Shown: positions 33,268 through 46,018, numbered from the stretch's first letter. The stretch: DNA of 64,000 bases from Eleusine coracana subsp. coracana (GCA_032690845.1 CM064417.1:22174808-22238807), one strand, 5' to 3'. Numbers and translations are program-made. The notes: a model not told the origin generated them from the sequence alone.

Positions 33268-35784
33268 GACATAAACGGACTGCCACCTTACGAGACAAAA
33301 ACTTTACAAGTCCTTTGTCTTCGCCCTTTCCAAAACAGATCCATTTAGTCCAAATTTTAACATTCTTTCTAAACTTTGAAGTTCCAAGCAGTGTAAACCA
33401 TTCAACTAAGCATAATATTTTCTCTTCTAACTACCTGTACCTGTATACCGTGTCTAAATAAAATAAGACATATCCAGGAAATGCAGGTGGATTTTCAATC
33501 AACTTCTAGACTTAATGCACAAATCATCTATACACATCTAGCAATTTAATTACTGGAATTTAATCAAATTAATACACGGAAATGTTCCGGGGCTTGCCTT
33601 GAGCTTCAACTATAGGGTTAGTACTAATGTTAGATCCTTCTTGAGTAGAGAAACCTGAAGAATCCTTCTAAAAATCCTCCTCATAAGAGTTAACGTTTCC
33701 TATTATAATACCGACATGTCAACATAAAGAAATGCGTAGAAAATGCAACAAAATGTGATGCATATGTAAAATGCAATAAAACAAATTAAATTTATTCCTT
33801 GGCATGGTTTGGTGGACATGTGCTTCAGAGCTAGCAATTCTAATAAGAGTAATTTACAAATAAAGTTTCCTAATGCATTTAAAGATGGTTAGTGAGACAT
33901 GATATGCAAATAAATCATTTAGTAAAATATTACTATGCAACTGGACATGAGTGATCTACAGATGATAAATATATGCATGATGATCAATTTCACCAGTTTT
34001 CACATTTATATTATGAGCAATTCATCAATAATGCATTTAACAACAGTTTTAACTAAACAAATTCTAGTAAAACATGAACAGAAGATAAATTCCTAGAAAC
34101 ATTCATGATGATGCATCATACTGAGTATGATCTTTTTGCACAAGTGCAAACCCTAAAAGTTTACAGAAATTACTTCAATGCATTTCTAAGCATTTGAAAG
34201 ATAAAATCATATTTAAATTTATGTCCAGAAACTAGGGTTAAATAAATATTTTCTTGATAGATCATAATACGAGAAGTCTGTAACAATTTAGTTTGACATT
34301 TGACCATATCTATAACTAAGTATATGAATTTATTCATGTTTACACTAATTAAATCATACATTAAAACTTTTCATATAAAACATATGCACTAGTATGTTCA
34401 ATGCAAATATCTTATCATAGGGAAACCAATAAATTTTATTTTGCAATTTTTAAAGCTCTAGAACTCGAGATATGAATTTTACAAGTTTAATCAATTTCTA
34501 GAATTTCCATTAATTAGTTCGCATTATTTACAAAAGTGCCATCGTCTTCTTCCTCGAACTGCCAGTCATGCCGGAGCTCGGCAGAGAGCAGTGACACTCG
34601 CCAAAACTGGGTCAAATGACCACGAAAAATTGCAAATAAAATACCTACATGAAGCTTAGCTCGAGATGCACCCTGGCAGTTCTAGGCACAAGATGATGGT
34701 TGAAAGATTGTCAATGACGAAGCAATGGTGGCCAACAGGAATAAAGAAACGTCAATGGAGATAACTAGAACTGCTATCACCTCGCACCATTAAATAAGAA
34801 GGTAAAGTGTTAGATTGATGCGCATCGAAGTTGTGCATTTACGTGAACCATGGACAAAAGAATCGGCTCACCAAAAGGAAAGAATTTTGTGAAGAAGCGG
34901 TAATGACACAGTTCACTGTACTTGAAGAAGAAGCAGGAAATCCATCCAGTTCAGTCCATATTTCCCTCAGTTTCTCTCTTCAGGAAACTCTAGGATGTTG
35001 ATACGCACTGGAAAAATGGTCTTGTGTTGGCCAGAAGTGAACTGGATTGGCAAGGCAATGGTTTTCACTGGGCTGCTGCTTGGGCTATCGACACAGAACA
35101 GACAGAGAGAAAAATGAGTAGGAGAACGACGGGGAGGTCGAGGGAAATGATCGACGAGGCCAAGGTGAGGTCGGTTCTGGGATTTTGGGTCGCCCTGCAC
35201 TGCCTGCTGTTGTGGTCGAGCGAAGACATGCGGCCATGCGTGTCCGTGCGCATGGCATTTGGTGCTAGCGAGATAGAGAGAAGAACAGAGAAGAGAGACT
35301 GACAGATGGGTCCTAGTGGCAGGGTTTAAACTTTTTCCAAGAATTATCTCGGCCACCACTTCATAATTGGAAATAAAATAGTTCCAAATTTGAAATTGAT
35401 TGGAAAAAAATTGTATAGAAACCTTGAATTGTGTAGAACAAAATGTGACAGTTGCCAAAGTCCAGAACCAAATAGTTTAAGTTTGCCATTTATTTGAATA
35501 TGGATAGAATTCAAACTTCTAGGAATTAATTAGGACATTTCCTCTTTGAATAAAATTCTGAGAAAATTTCTAAAATTATTTTATGGCAAAACCTATCACA
35601 CAAAGTTTTGATCGCACCAAGTTGTATGGAAAAATTTGAAGTTGCTTCACAACCTAACCATACTTTGGTTTCAATTCATATTCAAATAAATTTGAAATGC
35701 AACCAAAATTGAATTATGACTTGCTAAACTAGAATTATCTGCAATCATGTGATCAAAAGAATGTAGTGACGCTGGGGTGTCACA
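33268..35784 (-). repeat. 3' LTR of chromovirus, truncated
   Basis: 2517 bp matching about 40981-42871, apart from a roughly 0.7 kb stretch (about 34148-34830) missing from the other LTR. Compared with the 3016-bp 5' LTR it lacks the 1.1 kb that corresponds to 39856-40980. Confidence 0.9.
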
Positions 35785-36400
35785 GCCCTCCCTCCTTAAG
35801 AGAATCTCGTCCCGAGATTTAAAGCGAACTAGAGGCAGGAAAAAGGTAAAAATTATTACCTGAGAATTGATGCAAAAATTTCGGATAATGAGTATCAAGG
35901 AATTCTGCAGATTTCTAAGTTGCTTTATCTTCGGAATGATTATTCCATTGAACTTTATAAAATTTGATGGTTCGCTTTCGAGTAACTCGATCTTTTTCAT
36001 CCAATATTTTTATTGGATGCTCTGGGTAAGTCAAATCAGATTGCAGATGTTCAAATCATCTAATATAACATCCACGGTTGGCTTAAGACATTTCTTCAAT
36101 TGAGAGACGTGGAAGATATCATGTACGCCTAAAAGATTTACTGGTAGTGCTATCTTGTATGCCACAGGTCCATATTGTTTAATTATTTTGAAAGGACCAA
36201 TATAGCGAGGAGCTAATTTTTCTTTGATCCCAAACCTTTGAATACCTTTCATAGGTGATACCCGTAAACAAATATGGTTGCCCTTTTCAAAGATCAGAGG
36301 TCGACATCTTTTATTGGCATACATTTCTTGTCATTGTTTTGCAGGAGAATGGTGATAGGTTTTGATTCTTTGGCAAGTGTCGCATTCAAAGATACACAAG
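35785..36400 (-). pseudogene. pol: Integrase C-terminus and chromodomain of chromovirus
   Basis: Minus-strand frame 36324-36031 reads the GPF/Y module of gypsy integrase: RVSPMKG, KLAPRYIGPFKI, PVAYKIALP, HDIFHVSQLKKCL. After a frameshift, the region 36030-35830 matches a chromodomain (YPEHPIKILD, VQWNNHSEDKAT). This domain would steer integration to heterochromatin. Just upstream (36400-36330) the text jumps from CDTCQRIK, in the zinc-binding region, to the GPF/Y module, so the integrase core with its DDE triad has been deleted. The protein cannot work. Confidence 0.85.
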
Positions 36401-38000
36401 AAAACATACTGTATGAGATAGTCGACCCTCTAGGAGTACTTTAATGGGCAGTCCTCCCTCTTTAATTTATTTCCAGAATTTTTAAAAGATTTCATTCTAA
36501 AGACAAGTAGGATTAAGACGTGCCAGGAATGTAGCCTTTAGTTAATGAGCTTGGATGGATAAAACTTTTATTCAACAGCTTATTCAACTAGTCCTTTAGC
36601 TTGATAAACATATTGGGAGCCATCTTGTATGGTTGTCGAGGAACTAGAATAATTCTCTGTCTCACTTTAATTTTGAACTTATCAAGGGAACACGTTGAGA
36701 GACTCACAGATAACTGGAATACTTTCCAATGAATGATTTTTTGTTAAGTTGACCGTTATCAGATTCATGAAGGAATTCTGAATGTCTGATTGACAAGAAT
36801 AACATAGGTGGTGAAATGTGAACTAAAGATGCACAAGAATTACAAAGTTTGGAATACGGGTACTTAGAATGGATAAAGGCATTCTTAAGTCAACACCTGT
36901 CTAGGAGAGTATATACTGGTATGGCAAGGGTGATATTAGTTGTTGTACCAAAGCAAGAATTCAAGTATAACATTTTTCTTCCCGGTTGCGTATCCTGGGT
37001 AATACGCCCTCCTGTTCAGAAGACAGTTATATTGGATTCTCTTTGTCAAGTTCAATAGGAGGAGCACTCTTTTCTATCACAATTCTAAGTCGAGAAGCGC
37101 CTAGACGAACCGGCATAATTCAAGATAAAATTGTAATTTGGAAAAGCACGCCATCCAATTGAAGTTGGCTGGTCTGGGTTAGATTACAAACACAAATAAT
37201 GTTATAACTGGTCTTCTAATAGTAATTGAGTGGTCAAGTATTTGGAGTAAAGCCTTTATGGTCCATAAGTAGTGGTAAATTTACAATGGTAGTAATCGTG
37301 ATGGTCTGTACAAAAGCGTGAAGTCACCTATAGGGCATCAAGGGTGGACAAAGTCAATAATAACTAGTTCATCTAGGTTTCTGGTAGTCTTCCAGGTATT
37401 AAATGGCCTCTTACTAGTGAGTATCTAAGTGGTAATTCTGCTACAAACGTCATAAGCTGTAGATGATCATATGGAGTCATGAGAAATTTTTATGAGTAGA
37501 GCAATGATAGTGGTCCAAGATTTTGGGTACTCTCTAAAACATATTTGTTGTTCTGCCTATGTCCTTCACAGACATCCTATCTAAATGTAAAGGTTAAGGC
37601 CTAGAAAATTAGTCATCAATAATACACTTAGAAAGTTTAACCAAGGCTAGTCATATATTATGGGTTGATGTGCAGTGAACATCATCTAAGTAGGACAACT
37701 GCAGAAAGGATTGGACATTTAGCAGAAGAACATTAACTCAAGGAGAACACATTTATCGTATAGGCAAGAACGAATTAAAGAACAAGATTTTGAGTATGGT
37801 TAAATTTTGTACTCATCGCTTAAATATGCTAAATGAGTCAGCATATACTGCAATGTCACAGTGCAAGTAAGAAAAAGGATTGTAATCACACTTGCAACTT
37901 AATTTAACCGTGTTCAACGATAGAACATAATCTGTCTTGACTGTACAGCAGTCAGAAAACTGAACATTACAACCAACAATTCAAACTTTTAGAACTGGTG
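36401..38000 (-). other. Non-coding interior of chromovirus
   Basis: No recognisable gag, protease or RT on either strand. AT-rich; no open frame above about 70 codons. Probably scrambled or replaced polyprotein sequence. Confidence 0.5.
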
Positions 38001-39065
38001 CTTAGCACCATGTTACAGAGGACTTTCGTATCTTTCTAAAATGGGTTTACACTCGTGAAAACTCAAAGTATAGATGGACTTATGAATTTCGCATGTCTAG
38101 GTTCACAGAATTTATTTCTGGATGACAAGGTCTTGGTGCTTCAGCTATATAGAACAGAAGAAAAATGTTTAAATTATGAAATTAGCTAAAAATTGGAAGT
38201 AGACTCATAGGGCTTTCCAGATTGGTTTTATACACCTGCGTTGGTCAAGAGAACTAGGAGATATGAATTTTTGAACTAGAAGGAAGAAACTGTCAGTGAA
38301 GCTGACTGGATAGAAAGAGCAGTCAACCAAAACTCGCAATTATGGAAACCTCAGAGTCAATCCAAAAATTATATTTAGCACCATCCTATAGAGGACTTCA
38401 TAAGCTTTCCAGAATGTACTCATACATGTTCATCACATCAACGAAAATAGAGATATGAAATTCTCAAGTTGATGCTGGGACATGAAAAACTTGACTGAAC
38501 AATGTGCACAGTTTTAGCATTTTGGAGCTTTGCTGAAAAGATTTAAATCTACTTGAGTTGTAGATTGAAGATAACTTCAATATCATTCAAACCCATACTT
38601 TCCCAATAATTTAGCCAAAGTAACACTGGAGTTATAAATTTTGCAATCATCCCATTATTCTGTGAGTCTGAACAAAGAACAGAAAATCAGACTGAAATTC
38701 TTTGACTGATCTGACCCAAATTCATCCATAATCAGGAAAAACTCATAACTACAAAGTTGTAGCTTGTCAAAAGATATTTCCAACGGCTACCCCATAGAAA
38801 ATTTTAGGATAACTGTGTTGGGAGATATGGAGTTTTTCCTCTGATCTGTCAGGTTTTGATCAACAGAAAACAGATTTACATATTCTTCAATTGTGGTGCA
38901 TTTCTCAACAGAATTTTGTTTCTCCAAAACTGGAGACGTCAAAAAGACTCCCATATCATTCCGAAACATATTGGTATGCTCCAAAATTCACATGGGGTAA
39001 TAAACTATGAATTTTTGAAAATCAGGACAGATTGGTTTGGAGTGAACAAATTAGTTTTGGTTTGA
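38000..39065 (-). repeat. Degenerate tandem array, about 185-bp period
   Basis: The word TATGAATTT or close variants recurs at 38081, 38262, 38454, 38633, 38826 and 39006, spaced 181, 192, 179, 193 and 180 bp. Flanking words also recur, for example TTAGCACCAT near 38001 and 38376 (about 373 bp apart, two units), suggesting a dimeric higher-order unit. The copies are very diverged. Confidence 0.6.
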
Positions 39066-39422
39066 ACAGATTGGTTTCAAACTTTATAAGTTACTTAGTT
39101 CAGATTTTATACACACATTTGAGAAGGTGAAGTAGAGGTAAGATCAAATTTTAGTTCACCTGATTAAATGCCATGCAATGAATGCAAGTAAATTTTTAAT
39201 CCTAACCATTCCTCACTCAAAAGAAAATATATACACATATATACCGACACATTGCGGTATTCATAATTTTTGGTGACAACCCGTACTCACAAGCAAACAT
39301 TCTAAGTTTTTGACACACACACACTCTAACGTGGTTAGCGTATCTGCAAGAGATTATTTCAGAAATATTACATCATATTCAAAAGAAACTACGGAAATAA
39401 GTAGTTTATATACTACTTGACA

Positions 39423-39670
39423 ACGGTTCATGGAATGAACCGTCTTGCGAAGCCACGGTCCTCGCAAGCAGACCAATGCTCATAAACCTACCATGATGAG
39501 CATTATATACAAGAAAAAGTTGGCACAGTTTATGGAAGAAACCGTCTCACAAAACCATAGCCCTCTTGAGCGAACTCTATGCTCTAATACTTGTTCAATG
39601 AGCCAAAAAAAAATATGTTGCCAACGATTCATGGAAAAGAATCGTCTCGCAAAGCCACAGTCCTTGCGAG
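39423..39670 (-). repeat. Three leader repeats, each with two adjacent hairpins
   Basis: About 100-bp period (starts 39423, 39525, 39624). On the + strand, copy 1 has ACGGTTCA (39423-39430)/TGAACCGT (39436-39443), then CTTGCGA (39444-39450)/TCGCAAG (39462-39468). Copy 3 has ACGATTC (39624-39630)/GAATCGT (39639-39645), then CTCGCAA (39646-39652)/TTGCGAG (39664-39670). Differences between copies are paired on both arms. Copy 2 is partly decayed. They lie about 170-430 nt downstream of the primer-binding site in the element's RNA. Confidence 0.85.
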
Positions 39671-39840
39671 CGGACTATAAATGTCCAATGGAAATCCAAA
39701 TAGCAAACCAACTCAGACATAACCCGTTAGCTTGTCACCATTCTAATATTCCTATATAATTAGGCATATACTAATATATCCTCACCGTAGACGTCATATT
39801 TTTGAAAATATGTATAAATTGTTGTATTATCCAAGAACAT

Positions 39841-39853
39841 AGATCTGATGCCA
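39841..39853 (-). promoter_or_regulatory. Primer-binding site (initiator tRNA-Met type)
   Basis: On the minus strand TGGCATCAGATCT, two bases after the LTR end. It is close to TGGTATCAGAGC, the site complementary to initiator tRNA-Met used by chromoviruses. Confidence 0.8.
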
Positions 39854-39855
39854 GC

Positions 39856-42800
39856 TGTCACAACCCCCTTGGATTGAAGTTTCCGAGGTGCTGATTAAGC
39901 AAACACAAGATAATACAACAACCGACCAAGTTCAAATTATGTAGAAAAAAATGTTATTTATTATACATCAGAGTTAAGTATCAAGTGCAGCGGAAATTAT
40001 TACAAAGTTCAATTTTGAAAGCAGCGGAAGACAACATGATTATACGTCTAAAGTATACAGCTCGATGATAAAGGAAGATATGATAAATCCAATCCCATAC
40101 GAATTAACACCTAGCATCACACAATAACAGCGGCTACTCAGTCTCCCAATGGGCAGACCATCCCTCTGGGATAGAAATATCCCAAGGAAGAACACCCATA
40201 GGTAACATATATGCATCAATCTTATTACCTGAAATAAATAAAACAAAAACATGACAAAGCCTGAGCTACTAAGCTCAACATGTCTTACCCGACAAGTATT
40301 AAATCTAGACATGCATAGACTCAGAGATGGATAAAATAAATTTAGTGAACATTCTAGTATCTATAATAGTGTGAGGTAACTTGCATATAAAGATACAAAG
40401 TACAACAAGCAATCTGAAATTTAAATTATGTACAAAATAATTCAAGTTCAGATTCACTAAAACAACATTTTCTTCATCCAAACATTCCATGTATTATTAT
40501 TAATGAAGTTCTTAAACTACGATGTGACGCAGTGAACAAGCGGTACTCATTACTGCGAGGGACAGCGATTGCAATCATTTTACACCAGCTGGGAAAACCC
40601 GAAGTACACGGCATACGCATCATTTAAGAACATGTATGACAACTTTTTGTAAAGACATCATACAAGCCGGTCCGAGTCCAAAGTCCCGAGTGGGCAGCCG
40701 TTCCACAGTAACGTCGGGAACCTGTCTACTCCTACTGGATCACACAATCAAGGATTTGGGTACCGTTCAACATGCAAATGACAATGCTACATCAGTATAC
40801 TAGTTCCGATATACTAGCATGTATTCGATACTGTATAATACTTGCTCAGCAGGGCCGACAACGGACGGGTCCTAGGTTGACACAGACACGGCTACAGCTT
40901 TGCAAGCCATGTCCTCTGAAGGCACATGATCTTTGCCCTTTCACCTACGGGGCCTGTCCACGTCTTAAATTTTAGTTGTTGACATAAACGGACTGCCACC
41001 TTGCGAGACAAAAACTTTACAAGTCCTTTGTCTTCGCGCTTTCCAAAACAGATCCGTTTAGTCCAAATTTTAACATTCTTACATAACCATGTGAACATCA
41101 TTTAACTAAACTTTCTAGTTCCAAGCGGTGTAAACCATTCAACTAAGCATAATATTTTCTCTTCTAACTACCTATATACCATGTCTAAATAAAATAAGAC
41201 ATATCCAGAAAATGCAGGTGGGTTTTCAATCAACTCCTAGACTTAATGAACAAATCATCTATACACATCTAGCAATTTAATTACTGAAATTTAATCAAAT
41301 TAATACACGGAAATGATCCGGGGCTTGTCTTGAGCTTCAACTATAGGGTTAGTACTGATGTTAGATCCTTCTTGAGTAGAGAAACCTGAAGAATCCTTCT
41401 AAAAATCCTCCTCATAAGAGTTAACATTTTCTATGATAATACTGACATGTCAACATAAAGAAATGCATAGAAAATGCAACAAAATGTGATGCATATGTCA
41501 AATGCAATAAAAAAATAAAATTTATTCCTTAGCATGGTTTGGTGGACATATGCTTCAGAGCTAGCAATTCTAATAAGAGTAATTTACAAATAAAGTTTCC
41601 TAATGCATTTAAAGATGGTTAGTGAGACATGATATGCAAATAAATCATTTAGTAAAATATTACTATGCAACTGGACATGAGTGATCTACAGATATATGCA
41701 TGATGATCAATTTCACCAGTTTTCACATTTATATTATGAGCAATTCATCAATAATGCATTTAACAAGAGTTTTAACTAAACTAATTCTAGTAAAACATGA
41801 ACAGAAGATAAATTCCTAGAAAAATTCATGATGATGCATCATACTAAGTATGATTTTTTTGCACAAGTGAACCATGAACGTGAACAAAAATTCATGTTGA
41901 TGCATCATACCGTTGTGCATTTACCTGAACCATGAACAAAAGAATCGGCTCACCAAAAGGAAAGAATTTCGTGGAGAAGCGGTAATGACATAGTTCACTG
42001 TACTTGGAGAAGAAGCAGGAAATCCATCCGGTGCAGTCCATATTTCCCTTAGTTTCTCTCTTCAGGAAACTCTAGGATGTTGATACGCAGTGGAAAAATG
42101 GTCTTGTGTTGGCCAGAAGTGAACTGGATTGGCGAGGCAATGGTTTTCACTGGGCTGCTGCTTGGGCGATCGACATAGAACAGAGAGAGAAAAATGAGTA
42201 GGAGAACGACAGGGAGGTCGAGGGAAATGATCGATGAGGCTGAGGTGAGGTCGGTTCTGGGGTTTTGGGTCGCCCTGTGCTACCTGCAATTGTGGCCGAG
42301 CGAAGACACGCGGCCGAGCGCGTGTCCGTGCGCATGGCATTTGTTGCCAGCGAGATAGAGAGAAGAACAGAGAACTGAGACTAACAGATGGGTCCCACTA
42401 GCAGGGTTTAAACTTTTTCCAAGAATTATCTCGCCCACCACTTCGTAATTGGAAACAAAATAGTTCCAAATTTCAAATTGATTGGGAAAAAATTGTACAG
42501 AAACCTTGAATTGTGTAGAACAAAATGTGACAGTTGCCAAAGTCCAAAACCAAATAGTTTAAGTTTGCCATTTATTTGAATATGGATAGAATTCAAACTT
42601 CTAGGAATTAATTAGGACATTTCCTCTTTGAATAAAATTCTGAGAAAATTTCTAAAATTCTTTTATGGCAAACCCTATCACATAAATTTTTGATTGCACC
42701 AAGTTGTATGGAAAAATTTGAAGTTGCTTTACAACCGAACCATACTTTGGTTTGGTTTCAATTCAAATTCAAATAAATTTGAAATGCAACAAAAATTGAA

Positions 42801-42871
42801 TTATGACTTGCTAAACTGGAATTAGATGCAATCATATGATCAAAAGAATATAGTGACACTGGGGTGTCACA
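39856..42871 (-). repeat. 5' LTR of chromovirus
   Basis: 3016 bp from TGTGACACCCC (minus, 42871) to TTGTGACA (39856). The part 40981-42871 aligns with the 3' LTR. A deletion near 41868 removed about 0.7 kb that the 3' LTR retains. The 39856-40980 portion has no partner because the 3' LTR lost it. Confidence 0.88.
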
Positions 42872-44416
42872 CCAACTTTGTGCTAAAGAAGTATCAAAGA
42901 AAATGGTTGAAGACATGGAAAGAACGACACATGTGTTGCTCTGTATAATGGAGAAGACCTTTCTACCTGGCTTCTTCACATTGATGCCACATATGATGTT
43001 GCACCTTCCGTATGAGTTACGAATGGGTGGGCCCGTGCAGAATTGTTGGTGCTATCCAATCGAGAGATGTCTAAAGGTTCTCCGAATAAAATATAAAAAT
43101 AAGTGCAAAATTGAAGCTTCCATTGCGGAGGCATTCATTGTCGAGGAGGTGTCAAACTTCACATCAAAATACTATGCTTACAACCTTCCTAGCGTGCATA
43201 ATCCACTTTCTCGTTACAATGCTAGCCCTGATGAGTCGAACCTCAGTCTTTTTGAAGGGCAACTCAGAAGGTGAAGTGGTTCTACCAACAAGTCTTTGCA
43301 GCCTGTAGAGTGGCGCACAATCATGCTATATGTATTGAATAACCTTACCGAAGTCGAGCCATACATATTGTAAGTTCACAATAAACTTTTTCTCGAGCAG
43401 TACATATTACAAGTTTTCCATCCAACCTTATTGTTCCTCGTTGGTAAAGGGAATTTAGTCATCAATTCTAGTGTCAATCAAGGGATCCTTCACCGAATGA
43501 AATTGACACCATACTTAGAGAGGGTGCGGGAAATGGTATGCCTGATTTTATTTCCTAGTTCAAATAGAAGGTACTGTCTAACTTATCTTGTACATAGTTT
43601 AATGTTACAAACTGCTCATAATTAATGAATTATCCAATGGTAACTTGCAGAGTTATAGCGATGCGTCCATGAGTCCCGAGTTGAGACAGGTTGTCGGTGG
43701 CCATAAATATAAGGTCAAGGTATTTAACGGATATGACGTCAACGGATATCGTCTTCACAGTATAGGTTATGAGGAGAGTCATCCAAATAGAAAAAGCACA
43801 AATAGTAGAGTTTTCACAGCAGGCATTCATGGGGTTGATTATTATGGAAAAATTGAAGAGATATACGAACTGGACTTTCCTAGTTCCAAACCTCTAACTC
43901 CTATCATTTTCAAATGTCATTGGTTTGATCCAGAATAGGCGAGAAAGAAACCTAATGTTGGTTTAGTGGAAATTGGACGGTCATCTGTCTTACAAGAAGA
44001 CGATGCCAATATCATGGCTCAACAGGCCACACAATGTTATTACCTTTCATACCCATGCCAACACGATGAAGTTCTCATAGACCGGGATGTTGTATACAAG
44101 GTTTTACCATGTAGTAAACTCCCTGTTCCAAACGATGCCGATTACAACATAGAACCAAACACATGTCAAGAAGATGAGTTCTTTCATGACAATGAGTCAG
44201 GAGGGAGTTAGACAGTACTCCAAATGTTCGGGTGGTGAGGACGCTGGAGATGAGGTTGATAATGACCAGGACATATAATTTCATGAGCGATTACAATTGG
44301 GCTTTGATGAGGACGAGGGAGATGAGGTTGATAACGTCCTCGATGATGTCGATATGGCAGATAGTGATGATGAGAGGAATGATCAAGTTAATCATGATGA
44401 TGATGATTATTTTTGA
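42872..44416 (+). pseudogene. CACTA TNP2-type transposase, C-terminal part
   Basis: Resumes with QLCAKEVSKKM and FFTLMPHMMLHLPYELRMGGPVQ, then YPIERCLKVLR and SIAEAFIVEEVSNF: the DUF4218 module that follows TNP2 in plant CACTA transposases. After an intron-like gap (about 43275-43650), 43660-43938 encodes DUF4216: VNGYRLHSIGYEESHPNRKS, DYYGKIEEIYELDFP and FKCHWFDPE. Then comes an Asp/Glu-rich tail that ends at the TGA at 44414-44416 after a frameshift near 44210. About 80-100 residues expected between TIMDI (33267) and QLCAKE are missing. Confidence 0.88.
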
Positions 44417-44532
44417 TAAATGTATGTTATATATTAATTAATTTATAATATATGTTATTTCTAATTCTATATTTTTACTCTCTTTTTAAAGTATATATGC
44501 TGATATTCTTGCTCCTTTGAATTGCAGGTGAT

Positions 44533-45935
44533 TTGGCAAAGATGGTGGGTGGATTGAGGAGGCTCTCGAGGAAGTTCACCTCGTTGTACAGTGGCGGGGG
44601 AGGTGACGATGAGCAGGGTGGAGCTGGTGGACCTAGAGGCAGGGGTGGAGGTCGAGGTGGAGGCAGGGGTGGAGGTCATGGTCGAGGGAAGACAGTAGCA
44701 GCTGAGTCGTCGTCTTCGTCTGACGACGCAGAGGAGGGTTTCGAGGTGGTGCAGCCACAACAGCTGCTGGAGGAGGAGGAGGAGGAGATGGTGCAGCCAC
44801 AGCAACAGCAGGAGGAGGAGGACGAGGAGGAGACATAGGAGGAGTCGAAGGGGGGGGGGGGGGGTCCGGTTCCTCTGGTGTGTCCTCTGTCTGGCAGCAA
44901 GGTCCCTCCAGCCTCCCTAGGCGGCCGATACCTATGCACCTGTGTCCGATGATTAAGCCCGCTGGGTCACGGTACATATCTTTAGATGTTATTAATTCAT
45001 TTTTCATTTCACATATTGTTAATCTCATTGGAAACTAACAACTGTTTGTAATCACTTCCGCAGGAGCTGGGAAATTGTCGAAGACCCAAGTGGTGAAGCG
45101 CGCGTGCCCAACGGTATTTTGGGTCTCTTGTTGAAGTTACACTGGCCTGGTATGGTGCACACTGCTGATGGAGACAGGCCGTGTACCATGTTTGACCGCT
45201 ACTACCTCGCTCCGGATGCTGAGCTCCACAACAAGGCGGAGCGAGTTGTGGTCGAGTTTTGGGTGAGTCTTGCCACACTATATTGCTGAACATATCACAT
45301 TCATATAACATTCTCCAAATACTGATTGATGCATCGTGTGTATATGCAACCCAAATATGCACAGCCGCATCGCTGCTTACTCAGAGGTGGCGAAGGAGGT
45401 CCACGAGCCAGACTACGATCCGAGCGCACACGACCTCGATGGAGAAGTCATGATGAGGGCGGGAGGAGGCAAGCGGCATGGGCGGTACTACCTCGATGAC
45501 AACACACTAGACACGACTAGTACCCCCATGCTCTACGAGATTCGAGCATGGACCACGAGCTGTGGCCCATCTATACGGACACCACCGACCCCTTCGACCG
45601 GCCTCCAGGTACATAAATCTGCTTTATTCATCATTCCGTCATTCTACATATTTAGATGAATGCACTACAAGTTAACACTTGCTCCACCATTTATAGGCCC
45701 AGCTAGCAGAGGAGAGGAGGGCCCTACAAGAGCTAGAGGTGAGTCATGCACGGGATAGGAGGGCCCGGAGGAGTTTGAGGCGACGGTCGCGAGACAGCAG
45801 GAGATGCTGTCGCAATTCCTCACCTACATGCAAGGTCTCTCTCAGCAAGTGGGACACGCTCCACCACTTATTCCTCTACCGCAGGTTCCTATCTTGGCTC
45901 CACCGTTTCCTGGACCGTCTGAATCTCCTGTGAGT
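44533..45935 (+). pseudogene. CACTA TNPA-like gene, exons upstream of the Sirevirus
   Basis: Exon 1 (Met at 44533 or 44542) encodes MVGGLRRLSRKF, a Gly/Arg-rich run (GGRGGGRGGGHGRG), a Ser/Asp patch and a Gln/Glu-rich run. A TAG at 44836-44838 and a 15-base G run (44850-44864) break it before RRPIPMHLCPMIKPAGSR/GT. Exon 2 (about 45064-45262) reads SWEIVEDPSGEARVPNGILGLLLKLHWPG and FDRYYLAPDAELHNKAERVVVEFW, the plant Ptta/En/Spm transposase domain. Exon 3 begins about 45364 (IAAYSEVAKEVHEPDYDP). Later exons give AQLAEERRALQELE and, at about 45768-45933, ATVARQQEMLSQFLTYMQGLSQQ, a helix likely to oligomerise. The family binds subterminal repeats. Donor sites GT follow each exon. Confidence 0.8.
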
Positions 45936-46018
45936 ATCTTGACAACCTTATGATTTCTTGTACTCTGTTCTTTGTCTTAGATTCTTACTTATACAACACT
46001 AGACAACTTAGATAACCA

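Larger units (their letters stand above)
33268..42871 (-). mobile_element. Chromovirus (Ty3/gypsy, Tekay-like), truncated
   Basis: On the minus strand: 5' LTR (42871-39856), iMet-type primer-binding site (39853-39841), a 4.1 kb interior, polypurine tract (AAGGAGGGAGGGC next to 35785) and 3' LTR (35784-33268). LTR ends are TGTGACACCCC and GGGGTTGTGACA. Only the integrase C-terminus and chromodomain survive. The 3' LTR lacks its last 1.1 kb, and no 5-bp target duplication is seen; both fit a deletion at the left junction. Confidence 0.9.

Noticed and set aside
34967..35458. 163-codon minus-strand frame and its partner at 42062-42540
   Set aside because: They lie inside the two LTRs of the chromovirus and are not conserved as protein between them.
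39423..39670. Possible CRISPR array from regularly spaced hairpin repeats
   Set aside because: Only three diverged copies in a plant retrotransposon leader; repeats are not identical and there is no cas gene.
44633..45028. Pro/Ser/Cys-rich open frames on the minus strand
   Set aside because: They are shadows of the Gly/Arg/Glu-rich first exon of the TNPA-like gene.
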